A stretch of DNA of 64,000 bases, from positions 135,272,694 through 135,336,693 of the forward strand of contig OY992540.1 of the NCBI GenBank assembly GCA_963921195.1, given 5' to 3'. This stretch comes from Pegoplata infirma (taxonomy: Eukaryota; Arthropoda; Insecta; Diptera; Anthomyiidae). The stretch's first letter is position 1. Every line of letters begins with the position of its first letter. The notes under the pieces are model-generated. The model was not told the DNA's origin. It made no database searches and worked only from the letters and a program-made list of their open reading frames with translations. The position numbers and the translations under genes were made by a program. Below, one piece after another: positions 47,084-59,227 of this stretch.

Positions 47084-49473
47084 CTAGGACCCCATAAAGT
47101 ATATATGGGGCATTCCATGTGAAATCGGACACTTTGAAAAACTTTTTTTTTAGATTTTCCCAATATGTTTACAGTTTTTAGTACCCTTCGAAAACTCCTT
47201 CGTGGTAAATTTTCAGATTTTTTTGATGACCCGTTCAAAAGATATCGAATTTTTAAAAATTGGCAGTTTGTTTCTTTACTCAAACTTCTTTTAATCATAA
47301 CTTCTTCAATAATGGTCCAAATTTCAAATTTTTTTTTTCAAAATTTTTGTTTTTTTAAATACTTTCTAAAAAAAAATCCCAAAAAATTCTTAAAAGCGCT
47401 CTAGTATGCGATTTTTAAGTTTTAAAATTTAAATCTAATTTTTGAAAATGTTTGTACTCTTTGATTTTTTTGAAATTTTTTTGTGTAAAACTTCTATCAA
47501 TTCTACAAATTTTTTGCCCAGGAAGATCGTGGGATAACGATTATTACTATTTTTTAAAATTTTTTGAAAAAATTTTATTGTAATTTTCCAATGTTAAAAT
47601 CATTTCTACTGCTCCAATGGTGCGTCATAGAGGGGTCCTTTATAAGACCGACCCCCATTAATTTTTACGTCTTAACATTTCTTTGGAACAAACTAATACC
47701 CTATCTCCAATTTCTAAGGGGGCTCCCACAAAAAACGACATTTTTTAAAATTTGTTCCAACCGCTCTAACTGCCCAAATAGTGCCCTTAGAGCAACAAAA
47801 TGTATGACCGACCCACAATATTTTTTTAGTCCAAACATTTTCTCTGAACACACCTACCCTCTATCTTTAACTGTTAAGGCGGTCCCCATAAATTTTTTTT
47901 TATTTTTTGTAAATTTGTTTTATTTAATCAGCTTCTACCGGTCCAATGGTGCGTCCGAGAGGGGTCATTAGTGAGACCGACCCCCATTTACTTTTACCCT
48001 ACAACATTTTTTCAAAACATACCTACGCCCTATCTCCACTCCCTAAGTAGGCTCCCATACAAAATTACATTTTTATAAAATTTGCTCCAACTGTTATTTG
48101 TATGGGAGCCTACTTATGGAGTGGAGATAGGGCGTCGGTATGTTTTCAAAAAATGTTTTAGGGTAAAAATAAATTGGGGTCGGTCTCAATAATGACCCCT
48201 CTCGGACGCACCATTGGACCGGTAGAAGCTGATTAAATAAAACAAATTTACAAAAAATAAAAAAAATGTATGGGGACCGCCTTAACAGTTAAAGATAGAG
48301 GGTAGGTGTGTTCAGAGAAAATGTTTGGACTTAAAAATTATTGTGGGTCGGTCATACATTTTGTTGCTCTAAGGGCCCTATTTGGGCCCTTAAAAAATGT
48401 CGTATTGTGTGGGAGCACCCTTAGAAATTGGAGATAGGGTATTTGTTTGTTCCAAAGAAATGTTAAGACGTAAAAATTAATGGGGGTCGGTCTTATAAAG
48501 GACCCCTCTATGACGCACCATTGGAGCAGTAGAAGTGATTTTAAGATTGGAAAATTACAATAAAATTTTTTCAAAAAATTTTAAAAAATAGTAATAATCG
48601 TTATCCCACGATCTTCCTGGGCAAAAGATTTGTAGAATTGATAGAAGTTTTACACAAAAAAATTTCAAAAAAATCGAAGAGTACAAACATTTTCAAAAAT
48701 GAGATTTAAATTATAAAACTTAAAAATCGCATACTAGAGCGCTTTTAAGAATTTTTTGGGATTTTTTTTTAGAAAGTACGTAAAAAAAAAAATTTTGAAA
48801 AAAAAAAAAATTGAAATTTGGACCATTATTGAAGAAGTTATGATTAAAAGAAGTTTGAGTAAAGGAACAAACTACAAATTTTTAAAAATTCGATATCTTT
48901 TGAACGGGTCATCAAAAAAATCTGAAAATTTACCACGAAGCAGTTTTCGAAAGGTACAAAAAACTGTAAAAAAATTGGGAAAATCTAAAAAAAAAGTTTT
49001 TCAAAGTGTCCGATTTCACATGGAATGCCCCATATATTATTGATCAGTGATCGATTCTAAGACATTCTAGCGATGTCCGTCTGTCCGTCCGTCTGTTCGT
49101 CTATGGAAGACACGATACAGTCCAAACTAAAAGAGCTAGACTTCTGAAGTTTGGTACGAATATGTCTTATGGTATTGGGCTGGTTAAGTTCGAACATGGG
49201 CAAAATCGGATCAGGGGGAAAAAGTTCCCCCCTTAAAAACTATAGCAACCTCTGAAAAAAACGCATTTTTTTATAGGTTTTTTGTACTTTTGCTAAGCAA
49301 ACGAAACATTTTTATATCAGAAAAAGTTCAAAGTCCTGCAGTTGGATCCAGAAGGGTTGTTTCCCATTGCCGAAACCCCCCCCCCCAAAAAAAAAATACG
49401 CCCCTGTTTTTTTTTTTTTTAACGTGTTGGAGGGAATAAAAGATTTAAATTTAATTTAACACTCTCACTTGTT
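47009..49473 (-). mobile_element. Repeat G, minus strand, split by a Foldback-like element
   Basis: The tail part (47009-47102) and head part (49038-49473) of repeat G flank the Foldback at 47103-49037. The G-run appears as a C-run near 49376. It interrupts the minisatellite array. Confidence 0.65.
47103..49037. mobile_element. Second Foldback-like element, ~970-bp arms, almost no core
   Basis: The left arm begins ATATGGGGCATTCCATGTGA; the right arm ends with its inverse at 49037. The centre lies near 48085. The arms contain the same unit type as the element at 15031-19670 (CCAATGGTGCGTC, GAGGGGTC, GACCGACCCCCATT, CTATCTCCA). Open frames within are repeat translations. Confidence 0.78.
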
Positions 49474-49954
49474 CGTATAGAAAAAGTCTTAGATTCAGAT
49501 AGATTTTACGTATAGAAAAAGTCTCAAATTCTGGGAAATTTTTCGTGTAGAAAAAGTATCATATGTGAGACATTTTTTCTACAGAAAAATTCTAAGACTC
49601 TGTACATGCGACTTTTTACTTTCAGTTTCATACGACTTTTTACTTTCAAGCGGGGCCCCAAATTCTTGAGTGCCCAAAGCCCGCACCATACCTTAAGACG
49701 GCCCAGATTACTCGGAGGAATTTTGTGTAGGTACATATATGGCGTTTGAGTTCAAGGAGTCAGAGCTACAAAAATGCTTAAGACAGTTTTCCAACTTTTA
49801 GTTAAATTTTATGAAATTGTTGGAAAATTGTTTCACAAATTATAGTTATGACTTTTTTTTGTTTATTGGCAAATAGATTTTCTACCTTTAACACTGCTGA
49901 AGTAATCAAGTCTGGAATGATATTCTTGAAACTCCTTCAATTTCAAAAAAAGGC

Positions 49955-50112
49955 CACCTCAGTGTACTCTTTTACCGAAAGCGATCGTCCGATAGTACCC
50001 AAGAGCTCTTGAAGAGCTGTTTAGATAAGTCTGCCCCTTTCTGTATGCTGCTGAGTTGATTCGAAAGTAACTTTGGGTCAATCACTCTAAGCAAATATGA
50101 GTCTATTAAAAA
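49955..50112 (-). pseudogene. Retrotransposon RT fragment
   Basis: On the minus strand the text reads IDSYLLRVIDPKLLSNQ and, after a frame change, a stretch matching the TALHELVGTIEKSLSVKEYT part of the RT in the 38068 copy. It is about 150 bp and lacks the catalytic motifs. It is an isolated internal fragment with no visible element ends. Confidence 0.6.
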
Positions 50113-50279
50113 CAATAAATTCATCAAATTTTGTTTACCGGTATTTGCATTAAGAATCTTATTATTGCAAAACATATTATCTACGTTACTCACAAATATT
50201 TTTCGCTGGTATTTGCAAAATTTTTAGTTGATGTCATACAATCAATCAATATATTTTTTTGAGTGTAATTTGTCTAATA

Positions 50280-51190
50280 ATTGGTTTTATTCCTTTTCTT
50301 GAGTACAACGATTGTGTATATAACATTTTACCTGTAATTTAGGGAGTGAGTCAATTTATGTCTTTTTGGAAAAATCAATTTTCAAAAAACCATCTGAACC
50401 AATAACATTTTTTTGTTGGTAACAATAATTTACAATTTTCTTATAATTTTAATAACAAATAACACAGTATGTGGTTTAAAAAACGATTTGAATTAACAAT
50501 TAAACTTACTTTTAAAACAATATTCCAAAATTTTTATTTTTTTTTTACAAATTTTCACAGTAACTTTGGATGGATTTTCTAAAGGAATTTTTGTGTTAAC
50601 TTTTTGTGGTTACCTATACGAATTGTGGTTGAAATGGAACTGAAATTACATAGAAAAAAAGGATATTTTATTTAGTATATTGTGTTGGAATACAACTACA
50701 TATTATGGGAGATGATGGAGAGATTTATAGAGAGCATGAGTAATAACATTTATAAAAAGAGCTAAATAAAGGACTTTCAAAGTTACATAGAGAAATTTAA
50801 ATTTTATTTTTTAAAAATGAAAATTTAAAAAAAAAAAAAAATATTTACAGAACATTTAATATTAAATTCGTGTAATTTTCTATTCATCCTTAAATTTATA
50901 GTTATTTTAAATAATTTAATTTCGTTCTTATCCTGCGCATGTCCTTAACATCTCGGATTTACTCTCGCTCTCTCCCCCCAAAATGTTCTCACTATTTTAG
51001 GGGTTATATTTTTGGGTGTTGAATGTTATCATATTACAGTTCTTTGTTTCATTTGAATTTAACGGTACATATTTTCATTTTGAAATTTAACATCCTTATC
51101 AACTCATACAACACGAATGTTGCAGCAGAGTCATCTACTCGTGTTTTTTATCCTTTTTCTTATGTTCTATGTAAACAAACAAAATAAAAA
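50280..51190. other. AT-rich stretch, nothing recognised
   Basis: No reading frame, repeat family or RNA gene was seen. 51190-51360 is a partial repeat F copy. Confidence 0.45.
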
Positions 51191-51716
51191 CAAGTAAGAA
51201 AATTATATTTAGTCAAGACCGACCATATAATAACCTACATCAGTGTTTCCTGGAAAATAGGTCCTAAGTCTAAACTTGGACCGATTGGAAATATCATTTG
51301 TTACATCTTTAATTGGTGTAGAAAATATACACAAGCCAAATAGTACGTTGTTTTGCCACTACACTCAGAAAAAAAAACTAACTAAAAAATGAGAAAATTA
51401 ACTAAATCCAAGGAAAATTGATAATAATTTAGCTCCATTGTCATGTATTCCTACTTTTTATTCCATATTTTTCTTAAAAATATGGAACAATTCGAACTAG
51501 AAAATGGGGAAAATGTCCCATTTTTTAGTTAAAAAAAAACATTTCTGATGACATAAAGGTTCAAGTTGAAAAAATGCAGAAGAAAAATTGAATTTCTAAA
51601 AATTATAGACATTTCTGGTATTTCCCATACCGGTTTCAAACACCCCAGTTAGTGTCATCATCAGTAGGATTTTAAATATCGGTTTGTCTTGTTAATGAAA
51701 ACTGTTTTTTATATAT

Positions 51717-52637
51717 GGGGGTTTTCGTGTCAACTGACACAACTTTTGAAACCGATGTCTTCCGATCGGGATGAAATTTGCACCAAGGTTAGTCCTATTG
51801 GATAGTAGTTCAGACACAATTTTTCAGCGAGATCGGTCAAGGACTCTCTGAGTTAGAGGGTCGAAATTTGACATTTTGGCCAAAGAGGTGTTTATTCTCA
51901 TCCATGTAACTTCTTACCTAATGTTTTTAGCAAAATGTGTCCCAAAGAGTTTAGATAGCTATTTCGTCAGTTTTTCGAAAAAAAATTATAAAAAAAATAA
52001 AAAAAAATTTTTGATTTTTTTTACTAAAAATCTAAAACTTTTTTGACTTTTTCCTCAAATTGGGCCCATTTTTTTTTTTTTTTTTTTGATTCAAAAGAAA
52101 GCTTAGGTCTTTTCCTTTAAGAGCTATGGGGTCGCTTAGTGGGATGCGAGTGGGATATCTATGAAAAAATTATTTTTTTAACTTTGGAACACAAAAAACG
52201 GTTCTTCAATTTGCACTATTAGGCGTGGGATAGCTAACCTGTTTTCGATTTCGATCCGCGATACCCTCTAATTTTTATAGGTTCGAAAAAGAAAGCACGA
52301 GCCAAAAAATAAGGGCGGTGGGGTGGGGCCATATGGCCCCTCATGGGGGTCAAAGTTGGGCGTAAAGATGTAAAATCCTCAAAAAGCCCCAAAACTGCTA
52401 AACTCTTTGGGACACATTTTGCTAAAAACATTAGGTAAGAAGTTACATGGATCAGAATAAACACCTCTTTGGCCAAAATGTCAAATTTCGACCCCCTCTA
52501 ACTCAGAGAGTCCTTGACCGATCTCACTGAAAAATTGTGTCTGAACTACTATCCAATAGGACTAACCTTGGTGCAAATTTCATCCCGATCGGAAGATATC
52601 GGTTTCAAAAGTTGTGTCAGTTGACACGAAAACCCCC
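51717..52637. mobile_element. 921-bp inverted-repeat element (GGGGGTTTTCGTGTCAACTG)
   Basis: Ends GGGGGTTTTCGTGTCAACTG and its exact inverse; arms of about 240-270 bp include TTTGACATTTTGGCCAAAGA. The flanks share ATAT. The centre holds a fragment (52223-52400) starting TTAGGCGTGGGATAGC, like the tip of the Foldback at 15031. Confidence 0.7.
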
Positions 52638-53218
52638 ATATGTGAATATTTATAGTTTCTACAGAATAAATTTTGACAGTTTCCAACACTACAATTCTAT
52701 TTCTAGCAATCTCAACCTCACTTCTACTCCTACTTTCTTTCAACTTTTTTGTCTCTTACATTATTCGAAATATGTTTCAAAATCTCAACATTGTTTTTAC
52801 GAAAAATGTCTCAAAATTTGAAAATTTTCTAAACAATTAATGTATCAGAATCTCAGAACTTTTATAAATCTCAGAACTTGTCTAAAAATCAGACAATATC
52901 CGTTCAGAAAACTATTCTTCACTAGACAGAAAAAATCGAATTGTTAGTATATTGACCCCCATATTTGTGAATACAATTAATTTTTTCACTGAAAGTGCTC
53001 ATATGCGGAAATTTGTAATATCAACAAACGTTTGAAAATTTTGATTGCTGATAAAAGAATTTTGTTTTTTTTTTTCAACAAAGAAGTTCTAGCAACACAA
53101 ACACAATTTGTTGATCTGACAAGAATAAAAAAAAAAAATATTTTTTTTTCAACAAAGAAATTCAACAAACACAATTTGTTGATCTGACAAATTAATTTTT
53201 TTTTTGAAATTTAACAAC

Positions 53219-54671
53219 CCGGCTAAAAATATTGTATACAAGCTCATGTACGATCATATATGATAATTTATGTTAAGGGTGGGCCAATATATGATCGCAT
53301 ATTATCATATGTTTTACCATATATGGTCATATATTGAATAAGCGCCAATTTTAATATATGTTCATATCTGATCATATATATTTTCGAATTAATGATGTAT
53401 GGTCAGATGTGTTCATTAGGGTGGGTCGATGAAATGCATATTTGCGAATCTCGTGTACTAATAGCAAAAACTCGACGCGCATTTTCGAGCTGATAACGGG
53501 AAAAATCATGAAAAAATTTTAGGAGGGTACTTTTAGGCCTCTACAAGCGGTTTTAGTTCGCGGTTTTTGGAAAAAAAATATTTTTTTTGATTTTTTAAAA
53601 ATATTTTAAAAATTAAGTAAAATAATGCTTATTACAAAACAATATCCAAATAAAATTTATCTCGCCAATTTTAGCCCGTGGATGCGTTTTTATACCCAGA
53701 AAAGTTCGATTTATATATAGAAAAAAAAAATTTTTTTTATTTCATAATAGCACTCAAATGGTGCATAAGGCCAATTTAAGAACATGAATGATAAAAATTA
53801 AAAAATTGCGGGTATTTATAGCAATCCACAAGTGCAAAAAATTCGCAAATTCAAAAAAAATTAAAAATGGGTATCAAAATTTTGGTAAAATAAAGCGTTT
53901 TAAGATAATGATAAAAAACAAAACAAATTGGCGGCTATTTATAACAATTCGCAAGCGCAAAAAATTCGCAAGTACCAAAAAAAATTAAAAAATGGAAAAA
54001 TGGATATCAAATTTTTGATAAAAAAAGCGTTTTCAGAAAAAAAAAAACAAAAAAATATAATTTTTTTTGGTACTTGCGAATTTTTTGCGCTTGCGAATTC
54101 TTATAAATAGCCGCCAATTTGTTTTGTTTTTTTATCATTATCGTAAAACGCTTTATTTTATCAAAATTTTGATACCCATTTTTAATTTTTTTTTGAATTT
54201 GCGAATTTTTTGCACTTGTGGATTGCTATAAATACCCGCAATTTTTTAATTTTTATCATTCATGTTCTTAAATTGGCCTTATGCACCATTTGAGTGCTAT
54301 TATGAAATAAAAAATATTTTTTTTTTTCTATATATAAATCGAACTTTTCTGGGTATAAAAACGCATCCACGGGCTAAAATTGGCGAGATAAATTTTATTT
54401 GGATATTGTTTTGTAATAAGCATTATTTTACTTAATTTTTAAAATATTTTTAAAAAATCAAAAAAAATATTTTTTTTCCAAAAACCGCGAACTAAAACCG
54501 CTTGTAGAGGCCTAAAAGTACCCTCCTAAAATTTTTTCATGATTTTTCCCGTTATCAGCTCGAAAATGCGCGTCGAGTTTTTGCTATTAGTACACGAGAT
54601 TCGCAAATATGCATTTCATCGACCCACCCTAGTGTTCATATATGCTCATATACAATTCATTTTTAGCCGGG
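53219..54671. mobile_element. Outer AT-rich element (CCCGGCTAAAAAT) around a palindrome
   Basis: Left CCCGGCTAAAAATATTG, right ATTTTTAGCCGGG. Subterminal text repeats TATATGATCATATATG-type motifs. It hosts the palindromic element 53417-54631. No clear target duplication was seen. Confidence 0.6.
53417..54631. mobile_element. 1.2-kb near-perfect palindromic hAT-like element, TSD GTGTTCAT
   Basis: Ends TAGGGTGGGTCGATGAAATG and its exact inverse, with an 8-bp TSD at 53409-53416 and 54632-54639. The two arms match almost base for base to a centre near 54030. Open frames in it are low-complexity and mirrored. Confidence 0.85.
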
Positions 54672-54788
54672 AAACACTATTTATTGACATGATAAAAGAA
54701 TTTTGAAATAAAATTACTTGACTTTTTGTGAGGATGTTTATATTTTGTGAGGACTTTGTTGAAAACAAAATCGAAGTTTTGTATTAGG

Positions 54789-55332
54789 AACTAACAAGGA
54801 AGGTATCCCATAGCTTACACTCCGATTGTCCTGCACTTTTAATATCCGTTTTTTTTTTATCGGCTATCGTGAAGGTTAACGGTGGGAAATGGGAGGGTGA
54901 AAAACGGGATTATTTTCGTTTTTTTTTGTATTTGTTCCCAAGAAACTATATGAACATTATATATGGATGGAAAGGTTTTTTTAAGGCTTACCCAATAGTA
55001 TAATTTTTTAAGTTGGCTTTTGTCAAAAATATGTAAATGTTGAGTTACTTTATATGGAGAAGTATATACGTACGACCCCCAAATTCATATATAATAATCG
55101 CTATTAAGTTTAAGTCGACACGTGTTTTTGCTTTTGGCGAAATTCCTGTTAGTTCGGCTTTTATTCAGATTTTCCCGAAAGGCCTTCATTTTTTATAAGG
55201 TGGCAACCCTTTTTCAAACCACCGGAATAGCCGATAAAAAGTAGCAGGCTAAACTTAGATTTTGGTACTTATTAACATATGTATATAAATTGCAGAGCAA
55301 TCGGAGTGTAAGCTATGGGATACCTTCCTTTA
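54789..55332. mobile_element. ~545-bp TIR element (CAAGGAAGGTATCCCATAGC)
   Basis: Left CAAGGAAGGTATCCCATAGC, right reverse complement AAAGGAAGGTATCCCATAGC, both continuing TTACACTCCGAT. No reading frame. The ends resemble those at 59032-61421 and, more distantly, the CAAGGGAAG element. Confidence 0.68.
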
Positions 55333-55737
55333 GTTGATTTACAATTGATGTTTGTTGATTTGAATTTGACGATTCTATTTTCTGTGTAAAAATTAATCAA
55401 ACGATTTTTTATTCGAAAAATGTTTCAGAATCTGCGAATTTTTTCTATACGTTTTACGTGTTTAAATCCGAGAACTTTTTATCTGAAAAATTGTTCAGTA
55501 CGCAAAATGATATATCTCAGATCCTGAAAATTTTTCTATATTTCTTAACGAAATTTTTTTTAGAATATAAGAATTTTTATATGTATAAGAATTTCAAAAT
55601 TTTTCTGTACGAATCTGAAAATTTTTCTATACTAAAAATATCTTAGAACCTGAAAATGTTTCCTAACGAAAAATGTACAAAAACCTGAGAACATTTCTGT
55701 CGGAAAAATGTCTATGAATCTAAGAACTTTTCTAACC

Positions 55738-55880
55738 CCTCAGCTACACCTTCCATAATTATGTAAACATAAAGCAACAAACACATACAAAACAATAACA
55801 AATTTTTGTTTGTTGTTTTTGTTTTGTATGTGTTTGTTGCTTTATGTTTACATAATTATGGAAGGTGGAGCTGAGGGGTA
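55738..55880. mobile_element. Palindromic MITE (CCTCAGCTACACCTTCC), copy 2
   Basis: Arms ACCCCTCAGCTACACCTTCC and, reverse complemented, ACCCCTCAGCTCCACCTTCC; centre AACAAATTTTTGTTTGTTG. The flanks include TA. Confidence 0.78.
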
Positions 55881-56889
55881 AAGGAAAAATGTCTCAGAAT
55901 CTGAAAACTTTTCTACAAAAAATTCCTTTGAAAAGGTATGTATATAACTTTTCTAAAAAAAATGTCTCGAAATCTTTAATTTTTTCATACAGATTTGTTG
56001 ATTTTATTTAAATAAAATGTATTTCAGAATCCGAGAACTTTTCAAAAATGTTTTATGCGTTAAATGTTTCAGAATCTTAAAAGTTTTGTACAAAAATTAT
56101 TTAAAATCCAAAAACATTAAAAAAGTAAATAAAAATTTTCTGAGAATCGAATCAAAAACAAATTTTCCCGGTTAATTTTGGCTAAAAATTACTGGTCAAA
56201 AATGGGGTCCCAGATTGATATTTTGATGAGTTACAAACGGAATGAAAAAACTTTTATATAATTGGGGGTATAAAATTTTTTTTACGAAATTTTTTTTAAT
56301 TCCCCATTCCCCAATTTGATATTCATTATTTCTTTCATGAAATCCCCTTCTTTGAGGATAAAGATTTTGATTGCTTTCTGGCAAGATATAGTCAATATTT
56401 CGAGATGTGTTACTTACAAAATGACAAATTTAATATACCAGCACAAATTGTTAATAGAGGGTATTAAAAAATGAAAATATGTATATATTTTTTTTTGTAA
56501 CAATACACGACCCTCCCATGGCCAATGATGATGATAATCTTTGGCATATGTATTTTTCTTGTTGTTATTCTTACATTAATGCACTATGGAACAGAAATAA
56601 ATATTCATAGACAATAGAATTGTCAATACAATTAATTTTAGTTTAAACAACCCTTGCGAAATAATGTAAGAGACAAAAAAGTTGAAAGAAAGTATGAGGT
56701 GAGGTTAGGGTTGCCAGATACTAGAAGTCAAATAACTGGATAATAGAAAATTTTCAGCTGGATTTTGAAAAAGTAACTGGACCCATACATAATTTTTTTT
56801 TAATAATTTGAAAAAAAAATCAACCGATTTTCATGTGAGACACATACTCTAATTTTGGACTAAATGGCCGTCTCTATTTGCCACGGCAA

Positions 56890-57045
56890 AATGTGAATTT
56901 TTTAAGCATTTCTTTTACTTTTTCGTCACTGGCCTGAGGATTGTTAGAGTATATTTTCTTTTTAAAAAACCCCACAAAATTAAGTTCAAAGTGGTCAAAT
57001 CTGGAAATCTAGGAGGACAGTTAAAATTTCCGGGAAGTCAAAAAA
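56890..57045 (-). pseudogene. Transposase C-terminal fragment, minus strand
   Basis: On the minus strand: PPRFPDLTTLNLILWGFFKK, then KIYSNNPQASDEKVKEML. The pattern PPxSPDLxxxDxxLWGxxK is that of the C-terminal part of the DDE domain in mariner/Tc1-type transposases. Only this part is present. Confidence 0.55.
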
Positions 57046-57254
57046 GAGCGACAACAAATGACCATCATTTGCAGATTTCACCCAGTGGGTATCAGGTTGG
57101 TTGGCTAACATTTAATTTCCTCTCTCAAAAAGTTGGTTCTCTTAGTGTTGCCTATGCTATTGCATGTAAAATCTCTTTTAAACATTAAGAGAACCAATTT
57201 ATATAAAGTGACATATTGTTTTGGGGCCTATCAAAATCTCTGATATTATTTTTT

Positions 57255-57450
57255 ACTCTATGATTTCACCCATCCAGACATATTTTTGTGGGGTTATTTT
57301 AAAAGCAAAATGTACGCCAAGAATCCTTAAATCATCAACGAGCTCAAGGAAAACATTCGTGCCGAAATCAACGCTAGACTGGCCGAAATGCAGCAAAAAG
57401 AGCACATATTCCGTATACAAAAGAGGCATTTATGTTTTATTTATGATTAA
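57255..57450 (+). pseudogene. Transposase C-terminal fragment, plus strand
   Basis: On the plus strand: HPDIFLWGYFKSKMYAKNP, a stop, IINELKENIRAEINARLAEM, then RIQKRHLCFIYD. This is the same C-terminal region of a mariner/Tc1-like transposase as the minus-strand fragment, from a different copy. At least one stop codon makes it inactive. Confidence 0.6.
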
Positions 57451-57790
57451 TGTTTCATTGAAAAAAACGTCCCAAAAAATTGTAAAAAATATTTAATAAA
57501 AAAAAAATAATTGTTAAAACAAAAGAAATTCTTTTTCAACTGGATAAATTATGTTTTAACTGGAAACTGGACCAGACCTCAAATAACTGGAAAATCCAGG
57601 CCATTCCAGGCCGTCTGGCAACCCTAGGTGAGGTTGAGATTGCTAGAAATAGAATTGTAGTGTTGGAAACTGTCAAAAATTATTCTGTAGAAACTAAAAA
57701 TATTCACATATATAAAAAGCAGTTTTCATTAACAAGTCAAACCGACATTTAAAATCCTACTGATGATGACACTAACTGGGGTGTTTGAAA

Positions 57791-58415
57791 CATAGATGGG
57801 ACTAATTAATTAAGGGGACCAATTAATTGATGGTTTAATTACCATTTAATTGATGTCAATGGTAATGAAATTTTTTTCATTACCATTGGTTGTATCAATT
57901 GTACCAATTAAATTACTTATCAGTTTAATTACTAATGAAAATTAAAAAAAAAATAATTACCATTGGTATGGCATCACTTAAAAAAAATAATTACCATTAT
58001 CAAAAGTCGTCACAAAATTGTCAAAATCGTTAATATATGGAAATATCTGTTGTTTTTTGTTATATGGTGCTTTAGTTTTTCACATTTTATAAACCAAATA
58101 CACGTTGATTGCCTTTGTATAACACAATATTTGAAATTTTTATTTGAGTTTTGTTTTTTTGTCTTTAACATTTTCATATTTTTTTTTGTAAAAACATACT
58201 TTGATGTTTAAATTTTTAACTTTTCAAAAAAACAAAAATGTGCAAACCAATGGTTTTGAAACCAATTATAATTGGTGTTTTTCAACAATTGGTGCATTAT
58301 TTTTTCAATTAAAAAAATTTAATTACCATTAAATGGTAATGAAAATTTTTTCATTACCATTGATATCAACCAATGGTAATTAAATTTCAATGGTAATGAA
58401 AAATTCTCATCTATG
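57791..58415. mobile_element. 625-bp hAT-like element (CATAGATGGGA), TSD GTTTGAAA
   Basis: Left CATAGATGGGACTAATTAAT, right reverse complement CATAGATGAGAATTTTTCAT; TSD at 57783-57790 and 58416-58423. The interior is filled with TTACCATT/AATGGTAA units. The uninterrupted site is present, inverted, near 51637 (CCGGTTTCAAACACCC). Confidence 0.82.
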
Positions 58416-58659
58416 GTTTGAAACCGGTATAGGAAATACCAGAAATGTCTATAATTTTTAGAAATTAAATTTTTCTTCTGCATTTTTTCAACTTGAACCC
58501 TTATAATTAAACATATAATTGAAATTGAGACTACATTTTATTTTGTCAATACAACAATGACTTTTGTAAATTTTGAAAAAAGAGTCAACTAAATTTTTTC
58601 AATTAAATTCATTGTTACATTAACAATGATATTATTTGAAAAGTTTTGTAATAAGTTTA

Positions 58660-58900
58660 ATTAAAATAAGTAAGAATGTTAAATTCGGCTGTGCCGAATC
58701 TTTTATACCCTCCAAATGCAAAAAAATAGAAAAAAAAAATGCAGGGGCGTTTTTTTTTTTGGGGGGGGGGGGTTCGATAGTGGTAATGGAGGGGTCAAAT
58801 TTCATCTAATCCTATGGTTCTAAATGCAGGACTTTGAACTTCTTGTAGCATAAAAATGTTGCATTTGTTAAACAAAAACACAACAATTTGTATACTAAGT
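58660..58900 (+). repeat. Partial repeat G copy
   Basis: Begins AGTAAGAATGTTAAATTCGG, TTTTATACCCTCC, then a G-run near 58760; the tail part is missing. Confidence 0.6.
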
Positions 58901-59227
58901 AAAAAAGTAAAATGAAAATGAAATAAAATGTCTAGAATGATTTTTGTAACAAAAAATTTTTTGAGTCTAATTTTTTGTTCGAGCGGAAAATTTTTTGAGT
59001 GTAAAAAATGTTTTTAGTTGCAAAACATTTGCAAGGAAGGTCTTTCACAGGGCACCCACCGATTGTCCTGAAACTTGCTTCCCAATCTCAAATTTAAAAA
59101 AGAGTTTCCATCTTATGAAAAAATAATGGCTTTCGGAAAAATCCGTATAAAAGCTGAACTAGCAAGAATTTCGCCAAAAGAAAAAATACGGGTCAGCTTA
59201 ATTTTGATAGAGATTTATTACATATCG

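Larger units (their letters stand above)
56706..57626. mobile_element. 921-bp hAT-like element (TAGGGTTGCCAGA), TSD GGTGAGGT
   Basis: Ends TAGGGTTGCCAGATACTAGA and, reverse complemented, TAGGGTTGCCAGACGGCCTG, with an 8-bp TSD (56698-56705, 57627-57634). AACTGGA-type repeats lie near both ends. The interior holds two transposase fragments in opposite orientations. Confidence 0.78.
51560..58500. repeat. Large inverted repeat whose arms carry several insertions
   Basis: The left arm (51560-51716 plus 52638-52760) and right arm (56655-56705 plus 57627-57790 plus 58416-58500) match through ACACCCCAGTTAGTGTCATC, ATCCTACTGATGATGACACT and AATTCTATTTCTAGCAATCT. Insertions at 51717-52637, 56706-57626 and 57791-58415 break the arms. 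Confidence 0.65.

Noticed and set aside
53788..54110. Lys/Asn-rich open frames
   Set aside because: They lie in the arms of the 1.2-kb palindrome and are mirrored low-complexity text.
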